A stretch of DNA of 64,000 nucleotides from Auricularia sp. M13 (taxonomy: Eukaryota; Basidiomycota; Agaricomycetes; Auriculariales; Auriculariaceae), in contig CM073197.1 of NCBI GenBank assembly GCA_037042915.1, positions 3,534,001 to 3,598,000 on the forward strand. The letters are read 5' to 3'. Below the pieces are notes generated by a model that worked only from the letters and a program-made list of their open reading frames with translations, was not told the DNA's origin and ran no database searches. The position numbers were made by a program, and so were the translations under genes. This document shows, piece after piece, positions 42,259-53,200 of this stretch. Positions within the stretch are counted from its first letter, which is position 1; every line of letters begins with the position of its first letter.

Positions 42259-42739
42259 GTCGAGTTAGAGTTGTGGCAACTTTCGGTGAGGATCGATACC
42301 GACTGCAAGCCAGACCTGCTTTTGTACCTGTATTTCTGTTATTCTTCCGCTCGAGTCATGCTCTTGTCAGCATACGTCCGCAGTTTTGAGTTGAAAGTAG
42401 CTGCCCTAGGCGTAACCTCCGTATACTTAACCTCCGATTATCCTCCGCTCGCGCTCTGATCGCGTCACAGGCAGGACATAATCGCGTCCATATCCCAGAA
42501 TGACTTGATTCATGTCTGAAAGTTGTCTGAGAATGCCCAGATGTAATTTTATTCCGACAATATACATGATCGACGGAGTACATGGCGTACATCATGGTGG
42601 CTACAAAGAGTCAAAGTCCTACTAACGACATGAGAGTCATAAGAATGCAGTCATAAACAACGTAAACTCGTAGACAGGCAGAAGCGCCGAGTGCAAAAGG
42701 AGCGAGAGCAAGGGAGGGAAGATTGGGCGAAGGGCGGAG

Positions 42740-43429
42740 TCAATAGCCCGACTTATACCGTACAGCTTTGAAGGGGTTCCGGCGTGTACCAGACTGAGTG
42801 TCCACCCGTCGATCGCGAACTTGAAAGCATTCTGGGCCGTACACCAAGGGTTCTTGATGCGATGTGGGCAACCACACGTAGATCAGAGGGTACCACCCAG
42901 CCCCTGTGGTCTGGCGCAAGTGCGCGCTCCCAGCAGAACGGCTAGTCGCTAAGAGACGTCTATTTGACGGCGGCGGCGAGGGTGCAAGTGGGATGAACGG
43001 AGTAGGCAGAGGCGGTGTGACTGGAGGTGGAGAGAAGCTGACATGCGCGCGAGCTGCGTGTCTGAATGCGTCGTGGGTGGGTTCAAATGCATATCGCGCA
43101 GCCTCCGGAAACGAGAGGGGCTGGGACCCCATGCAGGAGAACGGAGAGAAGTAGCAATCGTCGAGGTCAAAGTTTTTGTACTGGTCCAGCGTCCTGAATT
43201 TGTCCGGATCGGCGCCCTTGAACCAGGCGATATGGCCCTGTGATCGCTTCGAGCATCTTTTGCACATCTCGAGCCAGCACTTCCGTTGGCCAGATGGGCA
43301 GTCAGTGACGATCAAGTCTGTGACGCGGCCCGGCTTCACTGGCTTCATGTTCATGTCGTTCGTAGGGGTGGGTTCCTTGTAGTCGGATAGCGGCTCTGTA
43401 GAATGTACATGTCCTGCCGAATGTCCCAT
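42740..43429 (-). CDS. Hypothetical protein with Cys/Lys-rich and Pro-rich parts
   Basis: Open for 229 codons from MGHSAGHVH. Residues 40-75 have a Cys/basic pattern (TDCPSGQRKCWLEMCKRCSKRSQGH) that might bind metal or nucleic acid. The centre is aromatic and acidic (QYKNFDLDDCYFSPF), then Pro/Ser-rich, then a Tyr/Arg-rich tail. A possible upstream exon (about 43508-43659, MRRLFSRNLGN) has good coding character and a GTGAGT donor, but its phase does not match, so the start is uncertain. No family recognised. Confidence 0.45.
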   Translation of the reverse strand: MGHSAGHVHSTEPLSDYKEPTPTNDMNMKPVKPGRVTDLIVTDCPSGQRKCWLEMCKRCSKRSQGHIAWFKGADPDKFRTLDQYKNFDLDDCYFSPFSCMGSQPLSFPEAARYAFEPTHDAFRHAARAHVSFSPPPVTPPLPTPFIPLAPSPPPSNRRLLATSRSAGSAHLRQTTGAGWYPLIYVWLPTSHQEPLVYGPECFQVRDRRVDTQSGTRRNPFKAVRYKSGY

Positions 43430-44121
43430 GGGTTTGTTATTTTTCTTGGGCTGTGGGTCACGATGGATGAGTGACTCAGATAAAGCAGCCAGTCGTCATA
43501 AGACTCACCCTTTTCATGCTGCCAGGGTCGTGGCGGCGATGCTGAAATCGAAAATTGACGATCGCAGACCAATTTATACAGAGCTGTTGTATTTTGGTCA
43601 GGGAAAGTGCCACCGTGCTTCGAGTCGTTGCCAAGGTTCCGGGAGAATAATCGACGCATTACGCCTATTGTGTCTGAGAAGCACACAAATTCGTCCGATT
43701 GGCAAGTGCGAGCGGCAACAATGATACACAATGGTTACAATAGATACAGTACGTACAGTCTGATGCGGGATGTATGCAATACAGCTTGGTCCTGTTGCGG
43801 CAATGACGCGATGGGGAATGTTGGCAGACAAGGAGGTGAAACGAAGCGGAGCGCGATTTGGAGACAAGCAGAGGAAGAAAGGGCGGTGAGGGAGCGCGAG
43901 TTTGGCGCCAGCGACGTTGGAAAGCGCCAAAGAGGGATGCAGGAGATAACTGGGAAGTGCCTTGACTTGCGCCGAAGAAAGAAGTGGACTCAGGCTCTTG
44001 CGCCGGAGCTCGACGACAACGAAGAGCCGTTGCGAAGTCCAACTCGACGAGCACGTCGTTCCGCCCGTGTATGAATAGCCTGTGCACACGTAGCATATGC
44101 GCCGCGAACCTTGGGCGTCAG

Positions 44122-45195
44122 CTATCCCTTTCCACCAAGATGCGCAAACCAGTACAGAAGCGAAAGTTGCATTGCGGGCGAAACGCTGCGAACAGTTGGA
44201 TCGTCGCCGAGAGCGAGCTGCCAGGCTGCTTGCTGGTAGTCCAATTCCTCGAGCGCCTCCTTCTCGTGCATCGCACCGCGATACAGCGATTCTATCGCGG
44301 TGGTCGAGACAGGATCTGCGCTCGACAACGTTAGGTTGGTAGCTTGTTGTTCTGGCGGCGCTGGAAGCTCGACTGCGACCAGCACCACTGCGTCGGTGGT
44401 GCGGTGACGACGCCTGGGAGAGGAACGGGACGCAAGCTCGCGCGGGAATCCAAAGCTCGCGGAAGGTATGGGCGACGGGATTGAAGGGGAATGAAAAAGA
44501 GGGCTGGTGCTCCATTGCGGGTCGGGGGCACGTGATGGGTCAACGCGGAAGAGCGGATCGAGCACGCCGAGGTGGGAAGGATGGTTGAATTGGTCGGAGC
44601 TCCGTCGTCGACCATCGTCTAGCCCGTATGGATGCACCATTGTAAAGGTGTTTGGGTTGGCTGTGGCTGGGGAGCTGTGAAATGTTTGAACCAGGGAAAT
44701 ACACTCCGAGTAGGCATTTGGGACGTACGACTGCGGTATGGGCGACCCCACAGTACCCATGTGATAGACACGTTCAGAGCGCCCGATTGGAAGGGCCAGG
44801 AGCGCATCGGGAACATGCATACGTGGCACTGGCTGGCTAACGTTTCGTTGAGCTGTCACTGAGCCACGGCGAGTCATATCGACTTTGCTGTCGAGCGCTT
44901 GGAAAGCGCCTCGCGCATGGCTTGAGCCTGGCCCATCGGCATACGGGTCGTAGAGCTGGCGTTGCACATTGGTATACGCGTGCGGCTGCGATATTGCGCG
45001 CTGGTGGCCTTGACCAGGAGCTGGCGAGCCATCGTCTTCAGGTGCGACCTCTGCGCGCGCATAGCTATAAGACGCCGTGTGCAAGCCCCGAACACGCGAT
45101 CTACCGCGACCGCGTGGGCGGCCTGGTGGAGAGCGAGCGTCGTCGTGTAGGTGTTCCGGTGGTTGGGGGACAAGGTCCATGGCGCGGCCGAACAC
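44122..45195 (-). CDS. Hypothetical Ser/Pro/Arg-rich protein
   Basis: Open for 357 codons from 45195 (a second Met, MDLVPQPPEH, six codons later). Mostly disordered: Arg/Gly-rich N-terminus (GRPRGRGRSRVRG, RGG-like), tyrosine- and proline-rich middle, and a C-terminal helix (YRGAMHEKEALEELDYQQAAWQLAL) that is the most protein-like part. Removing a GT-AG intron (GTGGAA...CACAG, about 44090-44140) would extend it in phase toward 43598, so the true C-terminus may differ. No family recognised. Confidence 0.45.
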   Translation of the reverse strand: MFGRAMDLVPQPPEHLHDDARSPPGRPRGRGRSRVRGLHTASYSYARAEVAPEDDGSPAPGQGHQRAISQPHAYTNVQRQLYDPYADGPGSSHARGAFQALDSKVDMTRRGSVTAQRNVSQPVPRMHVPDALLALPIGRSERVYHMGTVGSPIPQSYVPNAYSECISLVQTFHSSPATANPNTFTMVHPYGLDDGRRRSSDQFNHPSHLGVLDPLFRVDPSRAPDPQWSTSPLFHSPSIPSPIPSASFGFPRELASRSSPRRRHRTTDAVVLVAVELPAPPEQQATNLTLSSADPVSTTAIESLYRGAMHEKEALEELDYQQAAWQLALGDDPTVRSVSPAMQLSLLYWFAHLGGKG

Positions 45196-46084
45196 CGAGG
45201 GGCAAACGCCCGTTTTTAAAATACCGTCAGGAGCACGTTACGAGAACTATTGCCGGATAATATGCGCCGAGACTTCCTGGAACCCAGGTAGCGCAAAAGA
45301 CGACACACTGGCGCTCAGTGGTGGTCTGGCTAGGATGATTGTGCCATCATGGGCAGGAGCCGTGGGCTGATACTCCTGAGCGGCCTATGAGGCCTGTGTA
45401 AATATGAAGAGACGCTTCATCGCACCGCCAGAGTGGATATCCGTGAAGGCGTAGAAAGAAACCACCCCCCGCGCTTGCAGAGCAGGAAATTGAGCGACCT
45501 TGGTTGGACCTTGGACATCTTTAGTTGGACCTCATCGGTGTGAACAGGCGAATGTCGCATGTAACGAGTTTTGTGAAGGCTCTGATGTCCCGCGCATTCA
45601 AAGGCGCGCGAAGGTTCGAGCAGGTTGTGATGCAAAGACTGTCGAAGTCAAGTCGATGCAAATGAAAGTCCTGATCATGACCCTCCGGCAAGCCCAGCCC
45701 GCAACTCAAGGTACATTCTGGTGCATGACAGGGCTAGGGTATTTCCCTTTTGCATGGGGCCTGTTGTATGACTGGGTTCGCCAACTGGAGCTCAGGAAGA
45801 CCGTGACGAACATGAAGCATGAAGAGCGGTCGCGGCAGAACGGTACATAGAGACTCCGACGCGCCTTTTTCCTGTTCCGTCGCCATAGGTACTCTACCGC
45901 CAGCACGAAAGTCATGACTTTCTCCTTTTATTCCTGAACTTGAGGTACGGTTTTAAGTTTAAAAATCGTTCTGCAAGGATCTCAGGCTGGGCTCCGGCCC
46001 GGGAATATTCCCGTGCTGACATCACCTGACAAAGCAACACTCGCCGTCGCTGACCTGACCTTGCCCTCTTACCTTTCGACCGAA
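45196..46084. other. Intergenic, no gene recognised
   Basis: Between divergent genes; nothing beyond short ORFs without coding character. Confidence 0.45.
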
Positions 46085-47374
46085 ATGGCAGACACACCAG
46101 AAAAGCTCCTTGAGTCGCTCAGCAGTGCTCAATTGCACAATTTATCTGGCCTTGTAGCTGTTATCACTGGTGGTTCGACAGTGCGTTCTTGCTGTTGAAC
46201 ACAGACCCGGTGCTGATCACTGCTGACTTGACAGGGAATTGGACTCATGATTGCGACAACCCTGCTCGCCAATGGCGCGAAAGTTTATATCATCGGTCTG
46301 GATCAGAACCAAGTCGACGATGTGGTCAAAATCTACGACAAGGCGGTTGGAGGACGCCTGATCGGGCTCGCAGGAGATGTCACAAAGAAGGTGCGCATCT
46401 CTGGTGCATGAATGCATGATCCACCTGCTGATCTTGGAGCTCCAGAGCGAAGCAAAGCGGCTCGCAGAGGAGCTTTCCGTGCGCGAGGGCTACATCAATG
46501 TTCTCTTTAACAACGCCGGTGTGGTGAGTCTCCTCATGTTCTCCCCGAAACGACGGAATCTTACGACTCGACAGCTCGGCCCTGCGATCAAGGATCTCAA
46601 GAAAAACACGAACGTTGAAGATTATCAAAAGGCATTCGATGTCTACTCCGAGGACGACTTCCACGCAGTCTCAAGCGTCAACACATTCGGCCTGTACTTC
46701 ATGGCAGTGGCGTTCCTCAAACTCCTCGATGCCAGCAAGTCGCACCCTAGAGGAAGCAAATTTCCGCCTCAGGTCATCATCACTTCCAGCATGAATGCGT
46801 GGTCAAAGATGAGCCGTTCTTCCTGGCAATCTATGTGATCTCTTACGAAGATCCGCCGCACGACCCAGACACAGCTGGACGAGGGATCCCATACCTACTC
46901 TCGAAGTCAGCGGCAGCCCATCTCACCAAGATTCTCGCACACGAGTTCATCCCTCTGAAGATTCGCGTCAACGGTATTGCGCCTGGGTGAGCATTTCCCT
47001 GCCTGCGGTGTAAGACTTCAGCCATGTTGACCGTGCCTAAAGATTATTTGCGACTGGGATGTGAGCATTCGCGTCCGTCTTTCCGTCAAGCCCGCTCACG
47101 CCTATGTTAGGACCACACAGGGGGTCAATTCTCTGGGATTCACGGCGACTGACCGCGCGCAATGCGCGAAAGACGCGATCTTCCAGGTTCCATTTGGTCA
47201 GTCCGGCGGGCACACCGACATGGGAAAGCTGGCCCTTATGCTCGTCACAAACGAGTTCATCAACGGTGCGCAGCTCTCGGAAATCCGTATGCCTTCGCCG
47301 GCTCATTAGACTTTGCAGGAGAGATTGTGTTGATCGACGGAGGCACACTCCTACGCCACCCAGCCTCGTACTAA
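46085..47374 (+). pseudogene. Short-chain dehydrogenase/reductase (SDR), probably damaged
   Basis: NAD(P)-dependent oxidoreductase of the classical SDR type. Early exons fit well: 46085-46180, 46235-46390, 46446-46523 and 46575 onward. The cofactor loop is GLVAVITGGSTGIG (TGxxxGxG), then NNAGV, and a long insert VEDYQKAFDVYSEDDFHAVSSVNTFG. ITSSMNAWSK and YLLSKSAAAHLTKILAHEF supply the catalytic Ser and the YxxxK, and VNGIAPG, LFATG and the ending GEIVLIDGGTLL follow. Two junctions do not work: after NAWSK (about 46812) no GT donor exists (the site reads AAG|ATGAGC), and after LFATG (about 47060) one base appears missing at the donor. A pseudogene, or sequencing errors, is likely. The last intron (GTGCGC...TTTGCAG) fits. 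Confidence 0.7.
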
Positions 47375-48235
47375 GACAATGAAGCAGAAGTCCGCCCTGC
47401 GGATGTGTAAATTGAACACGTATCTGAACAACATTCGAGCACACCGTTACTTAACACAGCGGCATCGTCTCGCGTCATCGAATTTCAGTCACTTTGACTC
47501 GCCCATCTCCTGCCAGATGGATTGCGAGCCTCCATTTCTTGAGTCACACCATCGTTACACCAAGCTCAAGGAGAATGCCTCTTATCAAGCACAGTCGCGC
47601 CCAACGTCACGCACATGACCTCCCTTGCGCCGTTAGCAGCGTCGCACGCGAGAACCTCCACGTTGTACCAGCGTGCGGTTTATACCTCCCTCGTCACCCG
47701 ATCATGGCGTAACTAGTAGCCTCAACATTCTGCTCGCACGACAACGAGTGTCACAACACCACAGACTCGAGGTTTCTTGCAGATATATGCATCCGCGTGC
47801 GTACTACGCGCATTCGAATCCGTTGCGGCGTCGCGAGACGTCCGCCTGAAGCCTCAAGCTTGAAGTTTGAAGCTTGAAGTTGCACGCCGGAGGTTTGCGG
47901 AAAGGGAAAGCGAGCGTGCACCGATGCACAGCTTTCCAAAAGGCTATCCCCTGCTGTATCGTAAACAACGATCGACCCCTCTCCGCACGTGGGAGTTCGA
48001 AGAGTGCAATTGCCGTATAGGCGGTCCCGCTTCGAAGCTCTCACACGGACAGTGCAAGCGCTGCGCCCGTCTCACCGGACCCCGCTCGACATGGAGCAAG
48101 TTAAGCGCCGCAGAAGCGTCGGCGAACCGGATAAACCACTGCGAAGAGCCTTCGAAATGAGTCGCAAGTGAAGAATAGGTATGTATCGCAGCGCCTCCCG
48201 GGATTACATTAGACGACTGCACAGCCGCGGTGTTC
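47375..48235. other. Intergenic, no gene recognised
   Basis: No coding character on either strand; the last part is promoter of the small peptide gene. Confidence 0.4.
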
Positions 48236-48244
48236 CATATAAAG
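48236..48244 (+). promoter_or_regulatory. TATA box of the small secreted peptide gene
   Basis: CATATAAAG, about 65 bp upstream of the ATG at 48309. Confidence 0.6.
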
Positions 48245-48308
48245 AGGGTGGGGAGAACAACGCTTTCGAGACCATTCCCGCGCCCACTGACTCGTCACCT
48301 CAGAAATC

Positions 48309-48479
48309 ATGCTCGCCCTCCGCATCGCCCTCATTGCTCTCATGTCCGCGGTCGTCTACGGCGCTGCTTTGCCTTTCAACCCTTCGGATACTGCTGGAGA
48401 GCTTGGCGCCGACTCGACAATCAAGCGAGCAGTGGCATGTGAAGCCGTCGGTGAACTCGGCGCATGCTCTACCATCTAG
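48309..48479 (+). CDS. Small secreted peptide precursor (56 aa)
   Basis: The ORF opens MLALRIALIALMSAVVYGAA, a clear signal peptide. A short propeptide (LPFNPSDTAGELGADSTI) follows, then a dibasic KR site and a 16-residue tail AVACEAVGELGACSTI with two Cys. A good TATA box precedes it. A clean intron (48501-48547, GTGAGA...TTGCAG with a CTAAT-type branch point) lies just after the stop, which supports real transcription. Architecture matches Kex2-processed secreted peptides or small effectors; receptor and role unknown. It is too short for most ORF filters. Confidence 0.6.
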   Translation: MLALRIALIALMSAVVYGAALPFNPSDTAGELGADSTIKRAVACEAVGELGACSTI

Positions 48480-48500
48480 AGGCTGCGCTCACAGTGGCAG

Positions 48501-48547
48501 GTGAGATGAGTTCTCTTTTCAACCTAAGAGATGCTAATACCTTGCAG
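48501..48547 (+). other. Probable 3' UTR intron of the small peptide gene
   Basis: GTGAGA donor, ATGCTAATAC branch region and CCTTGCAG acceptor, 47 nt, the usual size here. Confidence 0.5.
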
Positions 48548-49074
48548 CATCCACGTTCCCCTTGAAGATGCTTTACTTTCTGTACTAATCACGCACATTG
48601 TTGATATTGTATACCGCGTCGATTGTATCACTTCAAGCTTGAATCTGAATTATTCCGAAACGTCGCATACGTGAAGTCTGAAGGCGCCCTGATATCCAAG
48701 TACGTTTTCATCCTTGTTGACCACTTCGAGACCTTTGAACAGTTCAATATATCGACTCGGAGCACTGCTCAGTCACCACGGTAGGATGCTCAGAATGTGT
48801 TCAACGAATGAATTCCTTCTGGGGTGCACGCTGCGAGATACATCTGGGTGGAGAGGAGCTACAGAGGCGGACAGAGAGGCTACAGTGTGCGGGCGGAAAA
48901 GAGGATTGCGAGTTACTGCAGGAGGCATGCAGAAAAGATGGTAGGATTCAGCGACGGGGGAGCGTTGGTTATGGATGATGATGGTACAAATGCTGGTGAC
49001 AAGTGCCGAAAGGAAAGCAAGGCATGCAATGCACGCGAGTCCTGGGTATACAGAGTCGGAGAAGGTCACACGCC

Positions 49075-49886
49075 TCAGCGGGAGGGCCGCAGGTCGCGAC
49101 TTTGTCGCGACGGGTGCGCGTACTTCTCGTCGTCGAGGGACACGGTGATCATGCCGGCGGCTGCCTGACGCGCACCCACTACCGCCGCGTTGTCGTGCTT
49201 CGCGGGATTCGACATGCCCCTGAGCTTCTTTTCACCTCCGTCATAGTGGCCGCGTTTGTCGGATGCGTGGACGACGTGCACGGGCAGTAGCGGCGCGACG
49301 CTGCTCTCGCTCTTGTGCGCGGCGGGCAGGACGCCGAGCTCTACGCTCTCTTCGGTCTTGTCGGAGCTGCTTCCGGACGATGCGCCACTCGACGTCCCCA
49401 CGGCCGGCGCGTCGGACTTGTCGTGTCGCCACCAGGAGCGCAGACCGCCGAGCATTCGACGCAGGTAGAAGAACCAGAAGATGACGACCACTATGGTGAA
49501 GCCTACGGCCAGAAAGACAATCATTCCCACACGCAGGCCAGCAGAGTTCGCCGGAGCAGTTGCACCTCTGCCTGTGGAGGAAGGAACCAAGACATCGCTC
49601 TGCAGGGGCGTCAGTGAACAGTGTACGAGCAAATCTGAAAATGTCGCGCCTCTGCAGATGCCAAGGATGGCGCTGCGCCCTCCAGTAATGACATGAGGTC
49701 TGCGGCGAGGACAACGTGGGCGTCGGTATCGGAAGGCACGGCCAGGGGCACGGTCGCAGACAAGCTCGACGTCACATAGGCGCGCCGGGGAGTAGCCAGG
49801 GCGGGGACGGGCATATGTAGGTCTACACACGCAGCACTGTCGTGGTGGGTGTAAGAGGCCAACCCTCGCGGGGGGCACGCGCACAC
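49075..49886 (-). CDS. Single-pass membrane protein, N-terminus uncertain
   Basis: The well-supported part is the C-terminal region. A Ser/Thr-rich stalk (SSTGRGATAPANSAGLRVG) precedes a transmembrane helix (MIVFLAVGFTIVVVIFWFFY), the LRRML stop-transfer, and a Ser/Lys-rich cytosolic tail ending in a stop at 49075. Upstream, in another frame, lies a plausible extracellular segment with strand-like hydrophobic spacing (GLASYTHHDSAAC...AYVTSSLSATVPLAVPSDTDAH), presumably joined by an intron near 49600 whose donor I could not place. This is the common basidiomycete pattern of cell-surface proteins with unknown role. The 6.2-kb transposon begins at 50033, immediately upstream, so the 5' end may have been separated from the gene. 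Confidence 0.5.
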
Positions 49887-50032
49887 AGGGGCCGCGTCGT
49901 CTTCTGGTTCGATTGTGACGCGCGGAATGCACAGAAGCGCGCGGCGGCGGCCTTAGAAGTTGGGATCCTGAGCCACCATTTTCGTCTGCGCCGCGTGCAT
50001 GCAGCCCAGCGCGAGTCCCGCGCAATGAAGTT

Positions 50033-50045
50033 CAAGGGTCCCTCG
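50033..50045 (+). repeat. Left TIR of the 6.2-kb transposon
   Basis: CAAGGGTCCCTCG, exact inverse of 56185-56197. Confidence 0.88.
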
Positions 50046-50232
50046 GAAAAAAAAATCCGGACACTAGGCCAAAAATTCCCATAAGAGCCATGAGCGGACC
50101 CCCTCCCCCCCCTCCGGTCACGTGACGTCTAAAGCAAGCACTAAACGATTCATACAATGCTATTAAAGCATATATTACATGAGTAAGTGGTGTATTTAAG
50201 GACGAACAACCCGACTGGCATTGGAAATCTGG

Positions 50233-53200
50233 TCACCGACGTGCCCGAGCACGCTTTGGAGCGCCGTTGCCGCTGCTTTCGCAGGATGGACAGATGAAAG
50301 GAACGGCAAGCTCTCTGCTACCCTTCAACTTCAACGCACAAGCTTTGTGAAACTAGGGAATTGTCAGCCTGTTTACCGCACAGCGAGCACACTGCTCACC
50401 CAATGGGTCTCGCAACCCTTGCCAACACACTCAACGAAGCCATCGGGCACTTCACCGGCATGTATTGTGGCTTCTTCTCCACAAACGCAGACCTCCTCGA
50501 TGACGGCTCGACCGCGCTTCCTCTTCGGTCGCCCAGTTGCAGGTTGCGGCGCTGGGATTACCACTTGGTCAACGGGCTCGCTGCGGTCCTCAGGGTGCTC
50601 AACGTGCGGTGTCCGCACAGCCGTGTCACGTTCCGCGTCCGATGCAGGTGGCAGATCGTCCTCCTGTGCTATCGTGGGCACCATTTCGGAGCGCAAGAGG
50701 GCCGCTGAAGATGTAGCTGTTGCCAGATGACTGGGAGCATGTGCTGCAGCACGAAGCGCAGCTGCAGATCCGGAGTCTGTGCTGGCGTGTGGCTGCGGTT
50801 CCGGTGTGTCGATTGACGCGCCCTGTTGATCCTCGTCATCGGAGTCGAGCTCAGAGGTACTGTAACTAGATTAAGTGCTGAATCAAAATGACGACACACC
50901 ACTCACTGCAAAGCCATGAGAGTAGAATGCGCGGCCGATATGGCCAGCTTTGGCTCTGTTGCGGGTTTCTTGGTTTTGCGCGAATTGCGTATGCGCGTCC
51001 ACAGGTTGCAAAGGCCGTCCTTCTCGTCTCTAGAGAGCTTCCAAAGGTCCTTGTACATCTGTGGGTCAGCTAAAGGGTGGTCCGACTGGATATGAAGCTT
51101 GAGATTGTATTTCCAGACTGCGGGTGCGTCATCGGGGCACAGTGGACACCAAATCGGAACGTTTGAGCTCGGAGAGGACTTCTTGGATTGAACCGCAGAA
51201 CCGTAGGAAAACTGGGTCGGGAGTCGAGGACAGGAACAGCGCTCGAGATTGAGCTGTTGGTTCGTAACATTGTCGCCTTTCTTACGAAGAAAGAAGCGAC
51301 ATTTCCCATCTGAATTGAAGCAGAATCCGCAGTACTGGACAGTCTGCCGGACTGCGCTGTCAAAAAGTATGTGGGCGGCGATGTGATTTACGAGGCCGGG
51401 AACAGAATCAATCTTGACCTTTGAGCTGCAGCGGTCGCACGCAAGCTTGTCAACGCCTACGCTCGAATCGTCTGGCTTCTGCGCCGCAAAGCAGTACTTG
51501 TCTAGACAATTTGTCAGTGCAGGGGAGTTTTGAGTGGGTGAAAGGCGCACCGTTGAGCCGATAGGGAAAATATGCCACCTTCTTCACAGACGGCAACGAA
51601 AACTTGCTGTCTCGCTCCACCTTCTCAAGCAAAAGAAGTGTCAGTGCCGCGAGGTCCTCCTTTTGAAGTGCATCGACGGTGCACTTCCATCGGCCGATAT
51701 CACAGTTACAGGCTTCACGGGCTGGATTAACGGTGCAATGGTTGAAAGGAGGGTGTCTGTCGAGGCGAATCGAACCGTGTCGGCTGTGCAGGACCAATCA
51801 AGACCTTCGTGATCGTCATCATCTCGAGGAACAAGACGCAGCACTTGGAAACCAATGTGATTTAGGGGATCGTCCAGCATTGCACCGTGCAGGGCTTGGG
51901 CAGGCTTCGAATGAATGGAAATCGACGCAATCTGAATGATAGCTGTGAACGCGACGTTGCAACACCGCAGCATAGTGGCGGCAATATCGTTGATCAAGAG
52001 CCGCGAGCCGTCTTCTCCATCGTCCGCACTGGTCAAGGGTGTGAGGTCGTCCAAATTCGCATGATAACGCTTGCCACCCATCACGCGTTGCAAACGATCT
52101 GTAGAGTCCGGTCCAAGCGGGTCCAGAGGATCGAGTATGCATCGAAGCACCGTCGCCTTGTAAATCTTGCTTGTTGGATCCCCAGACATTGCAAATACCC
52201 AGGGCTCAGACGCAGCTGTCGGGCCCTTGTCCGCACGACATTGCTCCGCAAGTTCTGCTGCCGCATAATCGTCCAGCTCAAGGTCATCAGGGTTGGTGGA
52301 TTGTGTACTGGTCGTCGCGGTCGGCGTCGCAACCTGATATATAGTGAGCCCGAGCACATTCATAGAAAGTATATATGGTACTCTACCTCTGGCATGTCCT
52401 CGTTCTCTTCCCCATCGAGAAGCTCGCCATTGAAGCAATATGATCCGATTGGTCGCAAAATGTCGATGTTTCCCTTGGCCTCCATCTGCTCGAACGGAAC
52501 ATCTGCACCATGTGCGGCGAGTCTTTCTGCTGCTACACGACGACCTTCCTTCCATGACGTGGGTATAGAGACATGGCTCACTTTGAGGTCCCCCGTCCAC
52601 GAGCGCGGACTGATATGGTCGACTCCTTTGTCCAGTAGGGCGCCCTGCTCTTCCAGTGGCTTGAGCTGTAGACGCCGCTTCGTGCGATCCCACTCTGGAT
52701 GATCACCAAATATGATCGAAATCTCTGCAGCGGCCGCGAGTCGTGAGGACGCCTGTAGCATGTCGACATTGGAATCGTTTCCGACGCTGCAGCGCATGTT
52801 CCCAAAATCGTCTTCAAGTCGGTCAGAGCCTTCAAGACACAAGAAATATTCGCCCTCGGGGTTGTCGATCTGCGTTTTAGCAACGGTGAATATTGCATTT
52901 TTAACCATATGAGCGCAGTCCGCGTAGAGCTGAATGGGAACGAATGCGCCACGACCCTCGGCGTACAGTGCAAGCATCAGGTGCATAGCTGTGGAAAGCA
53001 TCTCGATTTGCTCGCTCACGCTCATCGACAGAGTGACAAACGGCTTCAAGAAGCAGCCAAACATGAATCCCAACAGATTCAGAGCTTGCCGCGTCCTGAT
53101 CCACTGGAACGAGTCCTCTGGGGATGGTTCCGGCAGCTTCATGATCGCGACGAGAAGGGAGTAAGCAAGCGGTACATCTTGCTTGTCGTTGGGGTTCATC

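Noticed and set aside
42740-43659. Two-exon model joining MRRLFSRNLGN to MGHSAGHVH
   Set aside because: The donor GTGAGT is good, but the phase is wrong for every nearby acceptor, so only the single-exon ORF is reported.
48309-48479. Basidiomycete mating pheromone precursor (C-terminal CSTI read as CaaX)
   Set aside because: Mating pheromone precursors lack a signal peptide and use aliphatic residues after the Cys; this protein has a clear signal peptide and polar residues there.
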